The notes under the pieces are model-generated. The model did no database searches and had not been told where the DNA came from. It saw only the letters and a program-made list of their open reading frames with translations. Shown here in pieces: positions 11,739-25,593 of a stretch of 64,000 nt of DNA (within the stretch, counting starts at the first letter, position 1; every line of letters starts with the position of its first letter). The stretch is from Zanthoxylum bungeanum (lineage: Eukaryota > Streptophyta > Magnoliopsida > Sapindales > Rutaceae): the NCBI GenBank assembly GCA_019454045.1, contig SKCR01031805.1, positions 79,831 to 143,830 of the forward strand. The letters run 5' to 3'. Position numbers and translations under genes: made by a program.

Positions 11739-13240
11739 GATCTAAGTTTGATTTGGATTTCTAGGGTACATGACTTTAAATTTGGGTATTTTTGCTTTGA
11801 GCATAAAAATGCCAAATTGGATGTTTGGTTGATGTTAGATGATGATTACTTAGAGTTTTGCATCATTGGATTTGTGTAAAATTGATTAGAATAATTTTCC
11901 CAAAATCCTTATGTTGGCCGAATACATGACCTAGGAATGCTAATGGTGAATTTTTGAAATTTAACAATTGGATGTGTTAAATGGCATGATAGAAATATTG
12001 AATGTTGATTTAATTAGATTGAAATCAAATTGAATGATTTTGTATGCCTTTGCCGTGAGCCTTGATGCATGTTTAAGATTGATTTTGCTTCAATTTGTGT
12101 TGGACATGAATTGGAAATATTAAACATGATTAATTGAATTAATTAGTGTTTTGGAAGCATTAGATTAATTATTTAATTATGGTAATTACACTTGAATTGA
12201 ATTAATTTGAAATTTGTAATAATGAATTAATTTAATTGTTATATTTGGGCGTATTGGGCTTGGTTGGGCCATGTTTGATTTAGGTTAATTGGTTGGATCC
12301 AATTAGACCTAAAACCATTTCCATAAAGTCCAAATATGATAATTGGGCCTTTAATATTTTAATTGGGCCTAAATTGATTTATGACATATGGTGATTCCTA
12401 ATTGGGCCATGGCATATTGGGTTTGACCCATAATTGCCAAAGCCCATGCCTTAAGAATTAATTGAAAGCCCATTGGACTTTAATTGAATAGTATTAGATA
12501 CTAATTGGGCCATTGAGACCCGTATAGATTGGATTTGGAATCCAAGTCTAAAAGGCACTATTGAAAGTGTAATTATTTAATTTGGAATTAAATATGAATT
12601 AGTATTGATTATAATTTAAATTTGATTTAAAATTGTAGTTCAATATAATTCAAGAATTCATACTTTGAGTATTTATTCTAAAACGAGTTGGACTCGCGCA
12701 AATCAAATTGTTGTTTGAACATTGGATGGTCACTAATCAAAGATTAATTAATTGGATTAAATTGATTGATAACAAGCTTTGTGTGAATACTTGGATGTAT
12801 GTATGAATAATGTATATCGGATGGATATTAGAAGAGTGAGGGCAATTTTGGAAATTGTTATAATAAATTTAGAATTTATTAAATTGGACCTACGTGTCCA
12901 GCCTATTACCTATTTTCTCATTGTATTTCTCTTTTCACCAATTCCCCTCAATGTAAATGAGGTTTCTTTAGAAGTATTATGTAATTGGGTAGAAGAATGA
13001 ATAGTGCTAGCGGGAGAGAGGAAAGGGTGAGATTTGTTCTAGGAACAAGTTTGTTGTATATCCATCCGCATATCAATATTAAATTTTATTGCGCCTTATT
13101 ATGCTTTTAGAATGCATGCTTAAGAGTGTATGATGAGACGTAATTAAAGATAATAAATTGGTTGCCAAATCACAGCAAAAACCCTCATTTTATATTACGC
13201 GGTTTTCCTTCCATTAAGTGATTCTCTCTCAAGATCCAAG
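11739..13240 (+). other. CopA long untranslated leader, first part
   Basis: AT-rich, with no credible reading frame. The small ORF at 12779-13000 resembles no family and has no context. TTGGGCC and TGGGCC motifs recur between 12240 and 12520 (GTTGGGCCATG, AATTGGGCCTA and similar). The matching stretch of CopD (about 24,650-24,930) carries the same motifs on the other strand. Confidence 0.6.
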
Positions 13241-13252
13241 ATTGGCATTGGT

Positions 13253-13630
13253 TTGTTGGCCAAAGTCAAGACCTTTGTCCATCGCGGATGTGTTTGAATC
13301 ATGAAGGCTTTATTCTATATCGTACGCCTTGGGCAAGTTGTGATTTGTTGGCCAAAGTCAAGGTCACTTCTTGTCATCGGCCTCGATTACGTAGCTTTCC
13401 CACTGTCAATGTGTCACGCTTAACTGGTTTCATTAAGCTTGTTGAGCCAAAGCCAAGGCTTAGTTGATTCAGAGGAAAAAGGTAAGGGAATATATCAGAT
13501 ATATGGCATATATTGGATATATGTTTCGGACTTGGATGTCCACCTAGTGGATCTAGGAATTGGATGAGATCCAATTGATCTTAGAGATCTACCTAGTTAA
13601 GTTTCATACAATTTGTTGGCCAAAGTCAAG
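13253..13630 (+). repeat. Phased TTGTTGGCCAAAGTCAAG repeats in the CopA leader
   Basis: Copies start at 13253, 13345, 13439 (imperfect) and 13613. Spacings are 92, 94 and 174 bases, which fits a unit of roughly 90 bases with one missing copy. The related minus-strand CopD leader keeps four copies (about 23,500-23,880). Confidence 0.8.
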
Positions 13631-13870
13631 GTTGTGTGTTATTTAACAGGATCCTAGCCCACTAGGAAACTAGGTTCCCGAGTACTCCACATAGTGTTAG
13701 AGGCTCGCCGAAAAATAGTAGGAGACAAGTATTAAATTTGCAATTTTGTTTAGATACTTGCCAATACGCGCTCATTTCATTTTTTGTCATCAATTATTTA
13801 TAAATATATTAGTTGGACTAATATTCAATTGTTGTTTTAATTGAACAGTTGGAATGTATTCAAACTACTT

Positions 13871-14040
13871 CATTTATAGTTGGTTATATAATTGGATTAT
13901 AGTAATCAATATATTTGAATTTAACCGATCATTTATAGTTGGTTATATAGTTAGACTATAGTAATCGTTATATTTGATTTTACCGAAATCGTTGATTGGA
14001 TAGTTGGACTATAGCAATCAAGATAACTGCAAAATTAGCG
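13871..14040 (+). repeat. Short tandem repeat before gag, period about 59 bp
   Basis: CATTTATAGTTGGTTATATA begins at 13871 and 13930, and a third, weaker unit (GTTGGACTATAGCAATCAA) follows. The equivalent sequence in CopD is at about 23,050-23,330. Confidence 0.7.
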
Positions 14041-14054
14041 TTTAAAACATAATC

Positions 14055-14650
14055 ATGGGTGAAAATGTCTTTAAGCGGCTTCAATTTTCAAATTGGGAAT
14101 AGAATCTCAGGATAGTCCTGGGAGCCGAGAAGTTACTTTATTTGATAGAGTGACATCTCGGGCCTGAGCCCGGAGTTGAGCAAATAGTGGAGCATGAGCT
14201 TTGGAAGACTCATGGTGATGATAACTTTAGTGCTCAATCCGTTATGCTTGCTGCAATGACTCCTTAATTTCTTCGTCAGAACTAAGGATTAGATCCTTAT
14301 ATTATGATATTGAAATTGAAGGATCTTCATAGATCTTTTCTTAGATATTAGAAGTACTAATTGCAATAAAAAACTCTTGGAGAGTTAATGGCTATGCTCA
14401 ATGAGACAGAGCCAGAGCTTGCAAAAGGGCAAGAAGCGCAAGGCGCATCTTACTCCTACATCCCAGAAGTTCTAGGCTTGGCCGAAGACTTCTAGAAATG
14501 TGAAAAGGGGCAAAAGCAAAATCGTCACAGTCTTCTGGGAAGACAAATGACATATCCCAAGATGTCTGCCTAAGCTGTGGCAAACGGGGTCACTGGAAGC
14601 GTGACTGCCGTATGGACAAGGCAGACATGAAGGAAATGAAGACGGGCTAG
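14055..14650 (+). pseudogene. CopA gag (broken)
   Basis: ATG at 14055 opens MGENVFKRLQFSNWE and then hits a stop, so the gene is dead from codon 16. This is a typical copia Gag start. A good zinc knuckle is kept at 14567-14608: CLSCGKRGHWKRDC, a CX2CX4HX4C pattern for nucleic-acid binding. The frame stops after the DMKEMKTG tail. In a live element Gag would form the cytoplasmic particle that packages the RNA. It lies directly upstream of protease remnants. Confidence 0.85.
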
Positions 14651-17290
14651 GCTCCGACTTCAGGTATCTTTGTTATAAACATGTCCACTGCTAGTTTTAA
14701 AATTGGATTTTAGATACTGGATGTGGTACATAAATATATGTACTGATGTGTGGGATCTGCTGAGAAGCAGGAGACTGGCTTCAGTTGAGATCGACCTATG
14801 AGTCGGAAACAAAACATGAGTCATTGTTTTAGCCGTAGGAACCTAAGTTTTGGAACTGCCCATTCGGCATGTACTTAAATTAGGAAACAGTTATAATGTA
14901 CCTAATTTGACTAGAAACATTATCTTTATATCCAGTTAACCCATTGTGGGTATACCTTTATCTTCTATAACACTAAGTGTTTTGTTTATAAAGGTGATAT
15001 TGAGATAAGCACATTAGATGTGAATAACAGAGTTTATATTTAGAATATAAATGAATCTCAAACATATAATATGACAAACAAAAGCTCAAACTTAATAAAT
15101 TTGTTGAGACTTACATGTGGCATTGTTGTTTGGGACATATAAATAAGATTCGTATATCCACACTTTCGAAGAGCGGATACTAGGACAGATTTGATTCTAA
15201 TTCAAATGATGTCTATGAGTTTAGTTTATTACGCAAAGTGCCTAGAACACCTTTGACTAGGTAAAAGTTCAAGTGCCACAGATATGTTAGCCCTCGTTCA
15301 TAGTGACGTAAGTGGGCCCATGTCTAGCTAGGCTAGCGGTGGATATGAATACTTCGTAACCTTTACGGATGTGGCATCACGTTATGGTTATGTGTATCTT
15401 ATGAAACACAAGTCATAAATTTTTAGAGTTTCGACACGAAGTAAGAAAACAGACCGGTAAAAGTATTTAAAACATTACGGTCGGACCATAGTGTAAAATA
15501 CTTGAACATATGAGTTTCAAGATTACTTGAAAGACTATGGTATTCTTTCACAGTGGACTCCTCCCGAGACACCTCAATTTGACGGTGCGTCCGAACAGAG
15601 AAACCGAACTTTGTTGGACATGGTAAGGTTATGATGAGTCGCTCTGAGCTACCAATTTCCTTCTGAGGATACATGTTAAACAGTGCAATACTTATTTTGA
15701 ATAAGGTTCCATGAAAATCTATTAGACAGACTTCATATTAGATATGAACAGGAAAGAAACCGGGTTTCACATTCCTGAAGATTTGGGATGCTGGGCAAAT
15801 GTTTGGATGATACCAAACTAGAACCCAAATCGGGTAAGTGTCTAATTGCAGGTTGTCATAGGGAAACTAAAGTATAGTACTTATACAACTCACAATAGAA
15901 CAATGTAATTGTTGCTCTCCATGCGGTTTTCCTAAGAGGAATTCCTATATGCAGTGGTAAGTGGGAGGAAATTAAAACTCGATGAAAATCAGAGTAATAT
16001 TGTTCCTAGCGCTGACTCCTTTACGGAACACAAATAGTTCATCAGAGATGAAATTGTACCACAATCTTTGAATACACAAGAACCGTGTAGGTCGGAGAGA
16101 GTCAGAAAACAACCTGGGAGGTATAGAACAATATCAATCTTATTGAGGAAGACGAATCGACTACGTATGAGGAAGTGATACAAGGTATCGACTCATTTTA
16201 TGGCAAAGTGCCATGAAGTCCGAAATGGATTCCATGTATACAACCAAGTTTGGACACTGGTTGATGTACCGGAAGGCATTGTGCCTATTGGTACTATATG
16301 AGTCTTCTAGGAAGACATACATGGATGGCAACATACAAATGTACATAGCTAGGCTTATACAAAAATGATATCTTCAATGACATAGTGTCGACTACGACGA
16401 AATTTTTTCACTGGTTGCTATGATTTAATCCATTTGGATAATGCTTGCTAATGCTGCATATTTCATTTATGAAATATGGCACATGGATGTCAAAACTGCT
16501 TTCCTTAAACGGAAACCTTTTGGAGGATGTTTACAACATCCTGGCGATTTTGTCGTACCAAAACAAGAAAACAAGGTTTGCAAGTTAAATCGCTCCATTT
16601 ATGGATTGAAACAAGCATTCCGTTCTTGGAACCGGTGTTTTGATGTAATCATAATTTTATATGATTTAATTCAAAATGAAGACGATTCTTATGTATATAA
16701 GAAGGTTAGTGGGAGCGCACTGACAATGAATGTCCTATAAGTTGATGATGTATTGCTTCTTAGCAATGACATTCCCATACTAAAATCTGTGAAAGCTTGG
16801 CTTTCATTTAAATTCTCCATGGAATACCTGGGAGAAACAGGCTTTATTATTGGAATAAAGATCTATTGGGATAGATCTAGAAAGCTACTGACAACCCTCC
16901 CATAGTTCGTACATTTTTGAAATGTATGTGACTTGATGTCTCATATGTTTTGAGCATATGTAGACGCTATAAGGCCAATCCAGGTGATGGTCACTGGATT
17001 GATGTAAAGAACATCCTTGAGTATCTTGGATGAACTAAGGATGCTTTCTGGTAATATGGGGAAATGAGAACTTGAGGTAACTAGGTTCACCACTGCAAGT
17101 TTCCAAACCGACAAAGATGACTTTAAGTCGTAATAAGGGTACATATTTAGTTTAATAACGGAACAGTGGGCTGGAAATCTTCAAGCAAGATACTGTTACC
17201 AAATAAATAACAAAAAGCGGAATATTGCTACAGCTGAGGCAGCAATAAAAGCATTTTGGATCTAAATAATCCTAATTGGATTAGGTATAG
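14651..17290 (+). pseudogene. CopA pol (protease, integrase, RT, RNase H), heavily mutated
   Basis: Pieces of all pol domains appear in copia order. The protease core DTG of LDTGCGT is at 14713-14721. The GAG-pre-integrase piece MWHCCLGHINKIR is near 15115. An integrase core with HSDVSGPM and YEYFVTFTDVASRYGYVYL is near 15300-15410, and PETPQFDGASEQ marks the catalytic Glu region near 15570. The RT piece MDVKTAFL is near 16480, with KVCKLNRSIYGLKQAF at about 16575-16620; VDDVLLLSND is at about 16742-16770. RNase H remnants run to ~17290. Stops and frameshifts occur throughout. The longest open piece is 16441-16740 (99 codons). Confidence 0.9.
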
Positions 17291-17537
17291 TTCTGTTAGC
17301 AGCTAAGCTAGGCTACAACACAGGCTAAAGAATTACGGTCTCATCAACGATCCAAGTATATACTTCGACTAATTCATCTGATTCGTTCGATCATACATCA
17401 TGGCGATGTGATGATCGAATAAATCGCATCAGATGATAACATTGCACATCCGCTGATGAAAGCTGTTTCTCAGCAGAAGTTTGAGCGACCCATACATAGT
17501 TCAGGTGTAGGACACTTGAGTGATTGGCTATAGGCCT

Positions 17538-17547
17538 AGTGGGAGAT
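17538..17547 (+). other. CopA polypurine tract
   Basis: AGTGGGAGAT directly precedes the 3' LTR start. It is the presumed plus-strand primer and is identical to the tract at 5541-5550. Confidence 0.8.
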
Positions 17548-17680
17548 TGTTGGACAATTATGACCCATAGCATCACTATTTGTACAGAACATGGCGTTGT
17601 TGTACAAATTAACTATGGACAAATGAAATTGCTCTTTTATCATTTGTAATTGGATTACTGGGATTTATAAATGATAAAAG

Positions 17681-19783
17681 TGTTGGTTTTTATTAAGGTG
17701 CCAAGATCAAACAAGACATGAAAACATGTGTGAATACATCAACGGAGGTAGCGGAATACTCACATCGATCGGTTGAGTCGATTTGGAGACGAATCAAGCC
17801 AAAAAGCCCACTGCCCTCACGCCAAACTGCTGCAGTTCACTGCCTCCATTTTTAGAATTTGAGCTGAGAAAACGGAGCTCCGAGCTTCGTCCGACGGATC
17901 CCGGCTCATGGGCGAACCTCCCTACCACCTTCGCAAGACTCGTAGTGTGCTAGCACTTGCGGTTTATGCCATAAAAACCCAACTCTTGCTTCCCTTATTC
18001 ACGCCAAAATAGCTTCAAAAACCAGTCCCTATTTTTCTGTTTTGGGCGTGAGAGATGAGAGAAATTTGAGAGAGATGAAGTTGTGTGTATTGGTTGCAAA
18101 AAGTGTAAATCAATTATCCTTTTTATATTTTCCAAAAATACATAATGATTTACCAATTACTTTAATTCAAAATCAAGTAAAAGTTGGAGCCAAAAGCAAA
18201 AGATGCTTTCCAACAACTTGCATCAACTATTCACATCAACTTAAGTCATATCAACTTTAATAAAGTGACATGTCTTTCAATCAATCAATCACATCAATCA
18301 ATCACATCACTCAAAGTGACATTTGATTTGACGCTTGATGTGACGAATGATTTGACGCTTGATGTGACTTGCGTCGCCGCACTCAAATTCGAAATAGAAT
18401 GCGCTCGCAATCACACTCGGGCTCGGGTTCGTTAATTCCAAATTAATGATTTTTCCGTCGCGTCGTAATTAAATGATTACGCCTAGCGAATTCACTATTC
18501 ACGTCGCTAACGAATTTATTCTAAATTAATTCGTTCGCCCGAATTAAAATCTAATTTTAATTCCGCGTCGAAATCTAATTTCGTTTAATATATAGAATAT
18601 ATTAATTTATTGATTAATTCCAAATTAATCGTTATCTCTCTCTAGACGATATTTTATCCTAGATAAAATATCTCCGTAATTAATCCTAGATTAATTTTCT
18701 CTCTCTCTTCTATATAATCCCAGATTATTCAAGAGTGCGAGTTGTGCGTCATCGGTGGATTATCGGGAAGCGACCCATGAGATCTCTGGATAAGTTGGCA
18801 GTAAATACGGTCGTCAGAGTATCCGAATCACGTACGTACCAAGTACTACGTTCTACCGATTTACGAGACAAGGTCGACTCCTAGCAAAGCACCAAGTCTA
18901 CCCAATTCTCCGGACATATCCTTATAAGAATATTAAGATCTATATCAAGCGTAGTATATACCATTGTATGTGCATATCGGTCCAGTATCGGATAATCACG
19001 TGCTAGGGCTGGGGCTGGATAAGTGTCTACCCCGTCCGAAGCACATATCGGATGTCTGGTAACATAGTCTCTATAATCGGATATACATGACCTGGTCACA
19101 ATATCCCGATTGGTTGCGCAACACTCAAGAGCACTAGTACCGTATCCTGCGTGACATCAACTCCAATATGACTGAAGTGACAATTCCGTCTTGACATCAC
19201 ACCCAATACTCTACGACTCTCTGATAAACCCAGAAGTGGTGTACTCAGAACCTGTTTAAAGTCCCCTACCACCAAAACAAAAGTTTATCGATTATCGTAA
19301 GTATTAGCGATGCAAGTCTCAGGTTAAGACTATACACCCTACCTTGATTTCGGCCTTCCATAGACACATAGTCATAATACCAATGGGATTCCGAGGGGTC
19401 TATCCAGAGCGAAGCTGTTTCCCGTACCATCGGTGAAACACGACCTCCTATCGCACTTGCATAAGTATCCAAATATATATGAGAACTATGTCGTTGTGCC
19501 CTCACAACGCACACAAGTGCAATACTAGCCTATTCCGCATTATCGATGTCCAGTCTCGATAATACTACGGCTAGGGATATTTAATGATTAATCCTTCGTG
19601 GACTGATACTGTCTCATATCATCTCAATCCAGGAACTAATCATATGGACCTCTCTTCATTTATATATCTATGGTGATCTAATCACAAATGATGAGAGTAC
19701 AATTTCCTTATTACATAGTTAATTTGCTACAACAACACAATGATCTGTGCAAATAGTGACGCTATGGGTCATATTATCCAATA
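17681..19783 (-). repeat. CopD 3' LTR
   Basis: On the + strand it reads TGTTGGTTTTTATTAAGGTG at the left and ATATTATCCAATA at the right (CA mutated to TA). It holds two TGATTTGACGCTTGATGTGA units at ~18330-18368 and CATCAATCAATCACATCA repeats. Open frames here (18042-18435, 18881-19514) are chance frames. Confidence 0.9.
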
Positions 19784-22600
19784 ATCTCCCACTTGGCACA
19801 TAGCGAGTCACTCAAGTGTCCAACACCCGAACTATGTATGGTTCACTCAAATTGCTGAGGAAAGGTTTTCGTCAGCGGATTTGTTTGATTATCGTTTGAT
19901 GCGATTTATACGATCATCACATCGCCACGATGTATGATACGAACGAATCAGATGATATAGAAGTATATATCTGGATCGTCGATGAGACCTTTAATTCCTT
20001 AGCTTGTGCTGACGCCTAGCTCAGCTGCTAAAAGAACTATATCTAATCTAATTAGATTTATTTCAATCCAAAAGACTTCTATTGCTGCCTCAGCTGCAGC
20101 AATAATCTGCGTTTGTTGTTTATTCGACAACAGTTGTCTTGCTTGGAAGATTTCCAGCTCATTGTCCCGTTATTCAAACTTTATAGTACCGTAGTATTTA
20201 ATCGTTTGGAAACTTGCTGCAGTGATCTCAGTCACTTCAAGTTCTCCTTCTCCATAGTAAAAGATAGCATCTTTAGTTCTCAGAGATACTAACAGATGTT
20301 CTTAACTTCAATCCAGTGACTATCACTTGGATTGACCCGATTGTGACTCCATATGCTCGAAGCGTATGAGACACCAATACAAGTACATTTTAAATGTACA
20401 ATTTCCCAGAGAGTGTTAACAACTCCAAATCTATCCCAGTAGATCTTTATTCCTTGAATAAAGGTTTACTCCCCAGAATTCTACGGAGAATTTCTATTGA
20501 AAGAATATCTATGAAAACCAAGCTTTCACCAATTGTTTTATGGGAATTTCACTGTCAGTGCGCTCTCCCACTAACCTCCTTATATACACAAGAATTATTT
20601 CGTTTTGAGTTAAATCATAAACCATTATGATTATTTCAAAACGTCAGTTCCAAGAACCTTATGCTTGCTTCAATCCAAACATGGATTGAATAAACCGCAA
20701 ACCTTGTTTGTCGGTTATACAAAATCGTCAGAATGTTATAAACATTCTCCAAAAGGATTCCTTTTCAGGAAAGCGATTTTGATTTGTAACTGACATATTT
20801 CATAAATGAAATATACAGTTATCAACAAGCATCTTCAAAATGGATTTACCATGGCAACAGGTAAAAGGTTGAACCGTTATTAACACAATGTTGATAACGA
20901 TACCTTTTTCATCAAAAGCCTAGCTTTGTACGTTGGTATGTTGCCATCCATGTATGTCTTCCTTGAAGACGTTTAATGTACCAATAGGCACAATGCCTTG
21001 TGGTACAACTAGTATCCAAAATAGTTGTTATACATGGAATCCATTTCGGACTCATGGCACTTTGCCATAACAGGGAGCCGATACCTCGTATCACTTCCTC
21101 AAAACTTAGTCGGTGAATATACCTTCACAAGATTGACATCTTTATGAGGTTAGATCAGAAACCCATACCCTAGGTTGTTTTCTGACTCTATCCGATCTAC
21201 AAAGTTCTTATGTATTTGAAGATTAATGGTATAGATTCATCATTGATGAACTGTTTGTGTTCCATTACGGACTTCGTGCCTAAAACAGTATCACTCCGAT
21301 TTTCATCGAGTATCACTATCCTCCCACTGACCACTGCATATCGGTATTCCTCTCAGGAAAAACCGCATGGTGAGCAACAATCACATTGTTCTCATGTGAG
21401 ATTTACAACTACTATACTTAAGGTTTCCCTTAGGAAAACCTATATTGGCACTTATCCAATTTGGGTCTTTTAGTTTGGTATCATCCAAACGTCATGCCTG
21501 GCATACCCCCAATTATCAGGAATGAGAAACCCTGTTTCTTCCCTGTTCATATCCTATATGACATCTGTCAAACAGATTTTCATGGAACCTTATTCTAAAT
21601 AAGTTTTGCACTGTTAATACATATCCTATTAAGGAAACAATAGCTCAAAGCGACTCGTGATAAACCTTATCATGTCCAACAAAATTCGGTTTTAGTTTGG
21701 ACACCCGTCTAACTGACGTGTCTCGGGAGGAGTCCTCATATGAAAGAACACTGTACTCTTTCATATACATATGAAACTTACTGCTTAAGTATTTTCCAAT
21801 ACGGTCTTACCGTGGCGGCATAATACTATAGCCGATCTGTTTGTCTACTTCGTGTCGAAACTCTAAAGTTTCTGATTTGTATTCTTTAAAAGAGACACAA
21901 AACACATAACGTGAGTGACTATGTTAAGGTCACTAAATATTCATGTTCACATCTAGCCCAGCTAGATATGGGCCCACTTACTTCACCATGAATTGGGCTA
22001 ACAGATCGGTGGCACTTTTACTATTACAAAGTAAATAGTATTTTAGGTACCTTACCTAATAAACTAGATTCGCAGACCTTATTTGAATAGTCAAATCAGT
22101 CCTAGTACCCACTCTTAAAAAGTGTGGATATACGAGGCTTCTTTAATTGTGTCCTAGACAACAATGCCACAAATAAGTCTCTATGATCAAATCAATTTGA
22201 GCTATTTATTTGTCATTTTATATGTTTGAGATTTTTCTTTATATTCAAAATATAAATTCTGTTATTTACATCTAATGTATTTTATCTCAGTATCATCTTT
22301 ATATAATAAAACACTTAGTGTTCTATAACATAAAGGTTTTATCCACAATGGATTAAACACTGATATAGAGATAATGTCTCTAGTCAAGCTAGTTACATTA
22401 TAACAGTTCCTAATTTAAGTACATACCCAAAGGGTAGTTCCTAAACTTAGGTATCCACGGTCGAAACAGCGACTTTCGTCCCGTTTCCGATTCGCAGAGA
22501 AATCTCGGTTTGAAGTCAGTATCCAGCTCATAGCGGATTCTGAACATCAACACATATATTTTATATACCATACATAGTATTTAAAATCCAATTTCAATAC
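19784..22600 (-). pseudogene. CopD pol (broken)
   Basis: Reading from right to left, the integrase, RT and RNase H remnants appear in copia order. An integrase piece of the SGP type is near 21,970. RT pieces equivalent to KVCKLNRSIYGLKQA lie near 20,640-20,720, and RNase H and its TEAE-like region near 20,060-20,180. Every domain has stops and frameshifts. The largest open pieces are under 90 codons, so no product is expected. Confidence 0.8.
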
Positions 22601-22860
22601 TAGTAGTGAACATAACTTTGACAAATATTTTTAAAGTTAGAGCCTCGCCCTTTCTTTAATTCCTCTGTGTCTTCCATATCCAAATGGTAGTCGCTACGGG
22701 ATATGTCAATTATCCTTTTCAATATTTCACAAACCTTTGGCCAAGCCTTGGGTTTCGGAATATCGAAACGATGTGCACCTTGTGCTACATGCCCAATTGC
22801 AAACTTTGACTTCTCTCCACTAGAATAGTCAATTAATTCTCCAAGAATTATTAATTGCAA
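22600..22860 (-). pseudogene. CopD gag C-terminal remnant
   Basis: An 86-codon open piece lies where CopA has its Gag zinc knuckle. Some residues match the basic tail, but the Cys/His pattern is lost. It precedes the protease region of the same dead element. Confidence 0.5.
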
Positions 22861-22869
22861 CTTTAATAC

Positions 22870-25578
22870 TTTTAAATCTAAAGATAGATTTATTATAAGT
22901 ATATTAATTAAGCGCTAAAGTCATCATCACATAAATCTTCCAAATTTGCTTAATTATGGGCTTAGTCATAATAAGTTATTTTATCAAATAAATTAACCTA
23001 TTATTATTATTTCCCAATTGAAAATTGAATCATTTAAAACATTTAATCCAAGGATTATATATTTTAAATATTCAACTTTTTAAATTCTTTCTTGATTTTA
23101 ATAGTCCAACTATTTAATCAATTTAATGAGTTACTATTCATTATAATGATTACAATAATCCAATTATTTAATCAACTACAATTTTAATATTGATTACTAC
23201 AATCCAATTATAAAATCAACTATTATTTAATTCAATTATTTTGATTACTATAATCCAATTATAAAATCAACTATATATTGAATGAGTTTGTATATAGTCC
23301 AACATAAAATATTAGTCCAACTAATACTTTTGATTAACGCGATGAGTAAAATATAAATGAGCGTGTTTAGTGAGTAATTGAACGATTGTTGCAAATTCAA
23401 TACTTACCTCCCACTATTTTTCGTCGAGCCTCTAACCCTCTGTGGAGTACTCGGGAAACCGTTGTTTCCTAGTGGGCTAGGATCCTATTAAATAACATAC
23501 AACCTTGACTTTGGCCAACAAGCTGTATGCTATTTAACTAGGTAGATCTCACAGATCAATTGGATCCATCCAATTCCTAGATCCGGTTAGGTGGACATCC
23601 AAGTCCTAAACATATTACTTATGCCAATGTATCTAATACATTTTCCTAACCTTATCCTCCGAATCATCTAGGCCTTGGCTTTGGCACAACAAACCTAATG
23701 ATTCCAGTTAAGTGGGACCCATTGACAAGGAAAGTTTCGTAATCAATGTCGTTGGACAAGAAGTGATCTTGACTTTGGCCAACAAATCACAACTTGGATA
23801 AGACACCGATGTGGAACAAAACCCTCATGATTCAAATACATCCATAATTGACAAGGTCTTGACTTTGGCCAACAACCAATGCCAATCGGATCTTGAACAA
23901 GAATCATTCAATGGAAGGATAATCGCTTAATATAGAACGAGGGTTTTTCGCGTGCAAATTGGCCACCAATTTAATTATCTTTGTTAAGGTCTCATCATCA
24001 TACACCCTTAAACATGCATTCTAAATACATAATAAAGCGAGTATGAAAATAAATAATAATGATATGCGGATGGATACTTTACACATTGATCCTAGATCAA
24101 ATCTCTCCCTTTCTCACTCAAGCTAGCACTAGTATTACTTCTACCCGTTACACTACACTTCTAAAGAAACCTCATATACCTATAGGGAATAGGTGAGAAG
24201 AGAATACAAGAGAATAGAGGTGATAAGGCTGGACACGCAGGTCCAATTTAATAATCGAATTTATTACAACAATTTCTAAAATTGCCCACCCATCTAATAT
24301 CCATCCGATATACATTATTCATTCAACACAACCACGTATTCACACACATAAGCATGCTATCAATCAATCTAATCAAATTAATTAGTCTGATAATTAAGTG
24401 ATCATCCAATGTTCAAACAACGATTTGACTTTGTTCGAGTCAAACTCGTTTTTGCGAACAAGTACTCAAAGTACGAATTCATGAATTAAATTAAACTACA
24501 TCATTAAATCAAATTTAACATGTATTTAATACTATTCACTATTCAATTCAAAATTAAACATTACACTTTATTTAATAAACCTTTTACGATTTAAATTCCA
24601 AATTTAATCGTAACGCGTCTCAAAGACCGATTAACGTCCAACGTCAATTCAATTAAAGTCCAATGGGCTTTTAATTGATTTCTTATGGCGTGTACTTTTG
24701 GTCAACTCGGGTCAAACCGATAACCAAAGTCCAATCCGGGATTTACCCTATAAGCCCATAAATCAATCTTGGCCCATTAGGCCCAATTGAACTTTAAAGG
24801 TTCATTAGTCGCATTTGGGCTTTATGGTTAAGGTTTTGGGCCCAATGGATCCAATCCATATGGCCTAAATCCAACTTGATAAAATCAAGCCCAATAGGCC
24901 CAAATACAACATTAGAAGCACAATTCAAAAATAGGCCCAAATAATTTAATTCAAAAAATCCAATTTTCAAATTTAATTACCTAAAGTGCATTACATGATT
25001 AATCAACTAAATCAACTTTTCCAAAACACTAAATTAGTCCAATTAATCATTCTTAATTCATTATCACATGTCAAACACACAATATGAAAAATCAAACCCA
25101 TTACATGCTTTAAAGCTCTCGGCCAAGGAGGGATTTTGTGTCCGATTTGGTTTCGATCCAATCGAACCTACAATCGACATCAAATCACCATCCAATTTGA
25201 TTTCATACACATCCAATGTCACAAAACCAAAAACACCAAGACATTAGGGCAAAGGCACCATTCGGCCAACACAAGTATTTTGGGGTTTTTGTCCAATTCG
25301 AAATCTAATCCAATTCGATTCAAATTAACGTCAACCTAATCGATTCTAACTCATCAAATGAATAAAATTCAAAAAATCCAAGATCCCAAAATTACATATA
25401 CATTCGGCCATGATGTCCATTTTGGGGAAAATAATTCCAAATCATTTTTCGTCAAATTAGTCCAACCAAAATGAAATTAAACATGTTATAAGCATACTCA
25501 AACAATCAATTTATTCAAATCATGCTCAAATCACATTTACCCAAATTTTAAGCCCTACAAATTTCATGCTTGAACCTA
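22870..25578 (-). other. CopD gag 5' part and long leader, no open gene
   Basis: It mirrors the CopA leader. ATTATAGTAATC-type repeats lie at 23,050-23,330 and four CTTGACTTTGGCCAACAA copies at about 23,500-23,880. Many GGCCCAAT motifs lie at 24,650-24,930. The ORF at 25136-25339 is not supported. Confidence 0.65.
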
Positions 25579-25579
25579 A

Positions 25580-25592
25580 GCTCTTGATGCCA
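25580..25592 (-). other. CopD primer binding site, mutated
   Basis: GCTCTTGATGCCA on the + strand corresponds to GCTCTGATACCA, the complement form of the initiator-Met site, with one added base and one change. It directly flanks the 5' LTR. Confidence 0.75.
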
Positions 25593-25593
25593 T

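Noticed and set aside
12779..13000. 73-codon ORF in the CopA leader
   Set aside because: AT-rich, no motif, and not shared as an open frame with the sister CopD leader.
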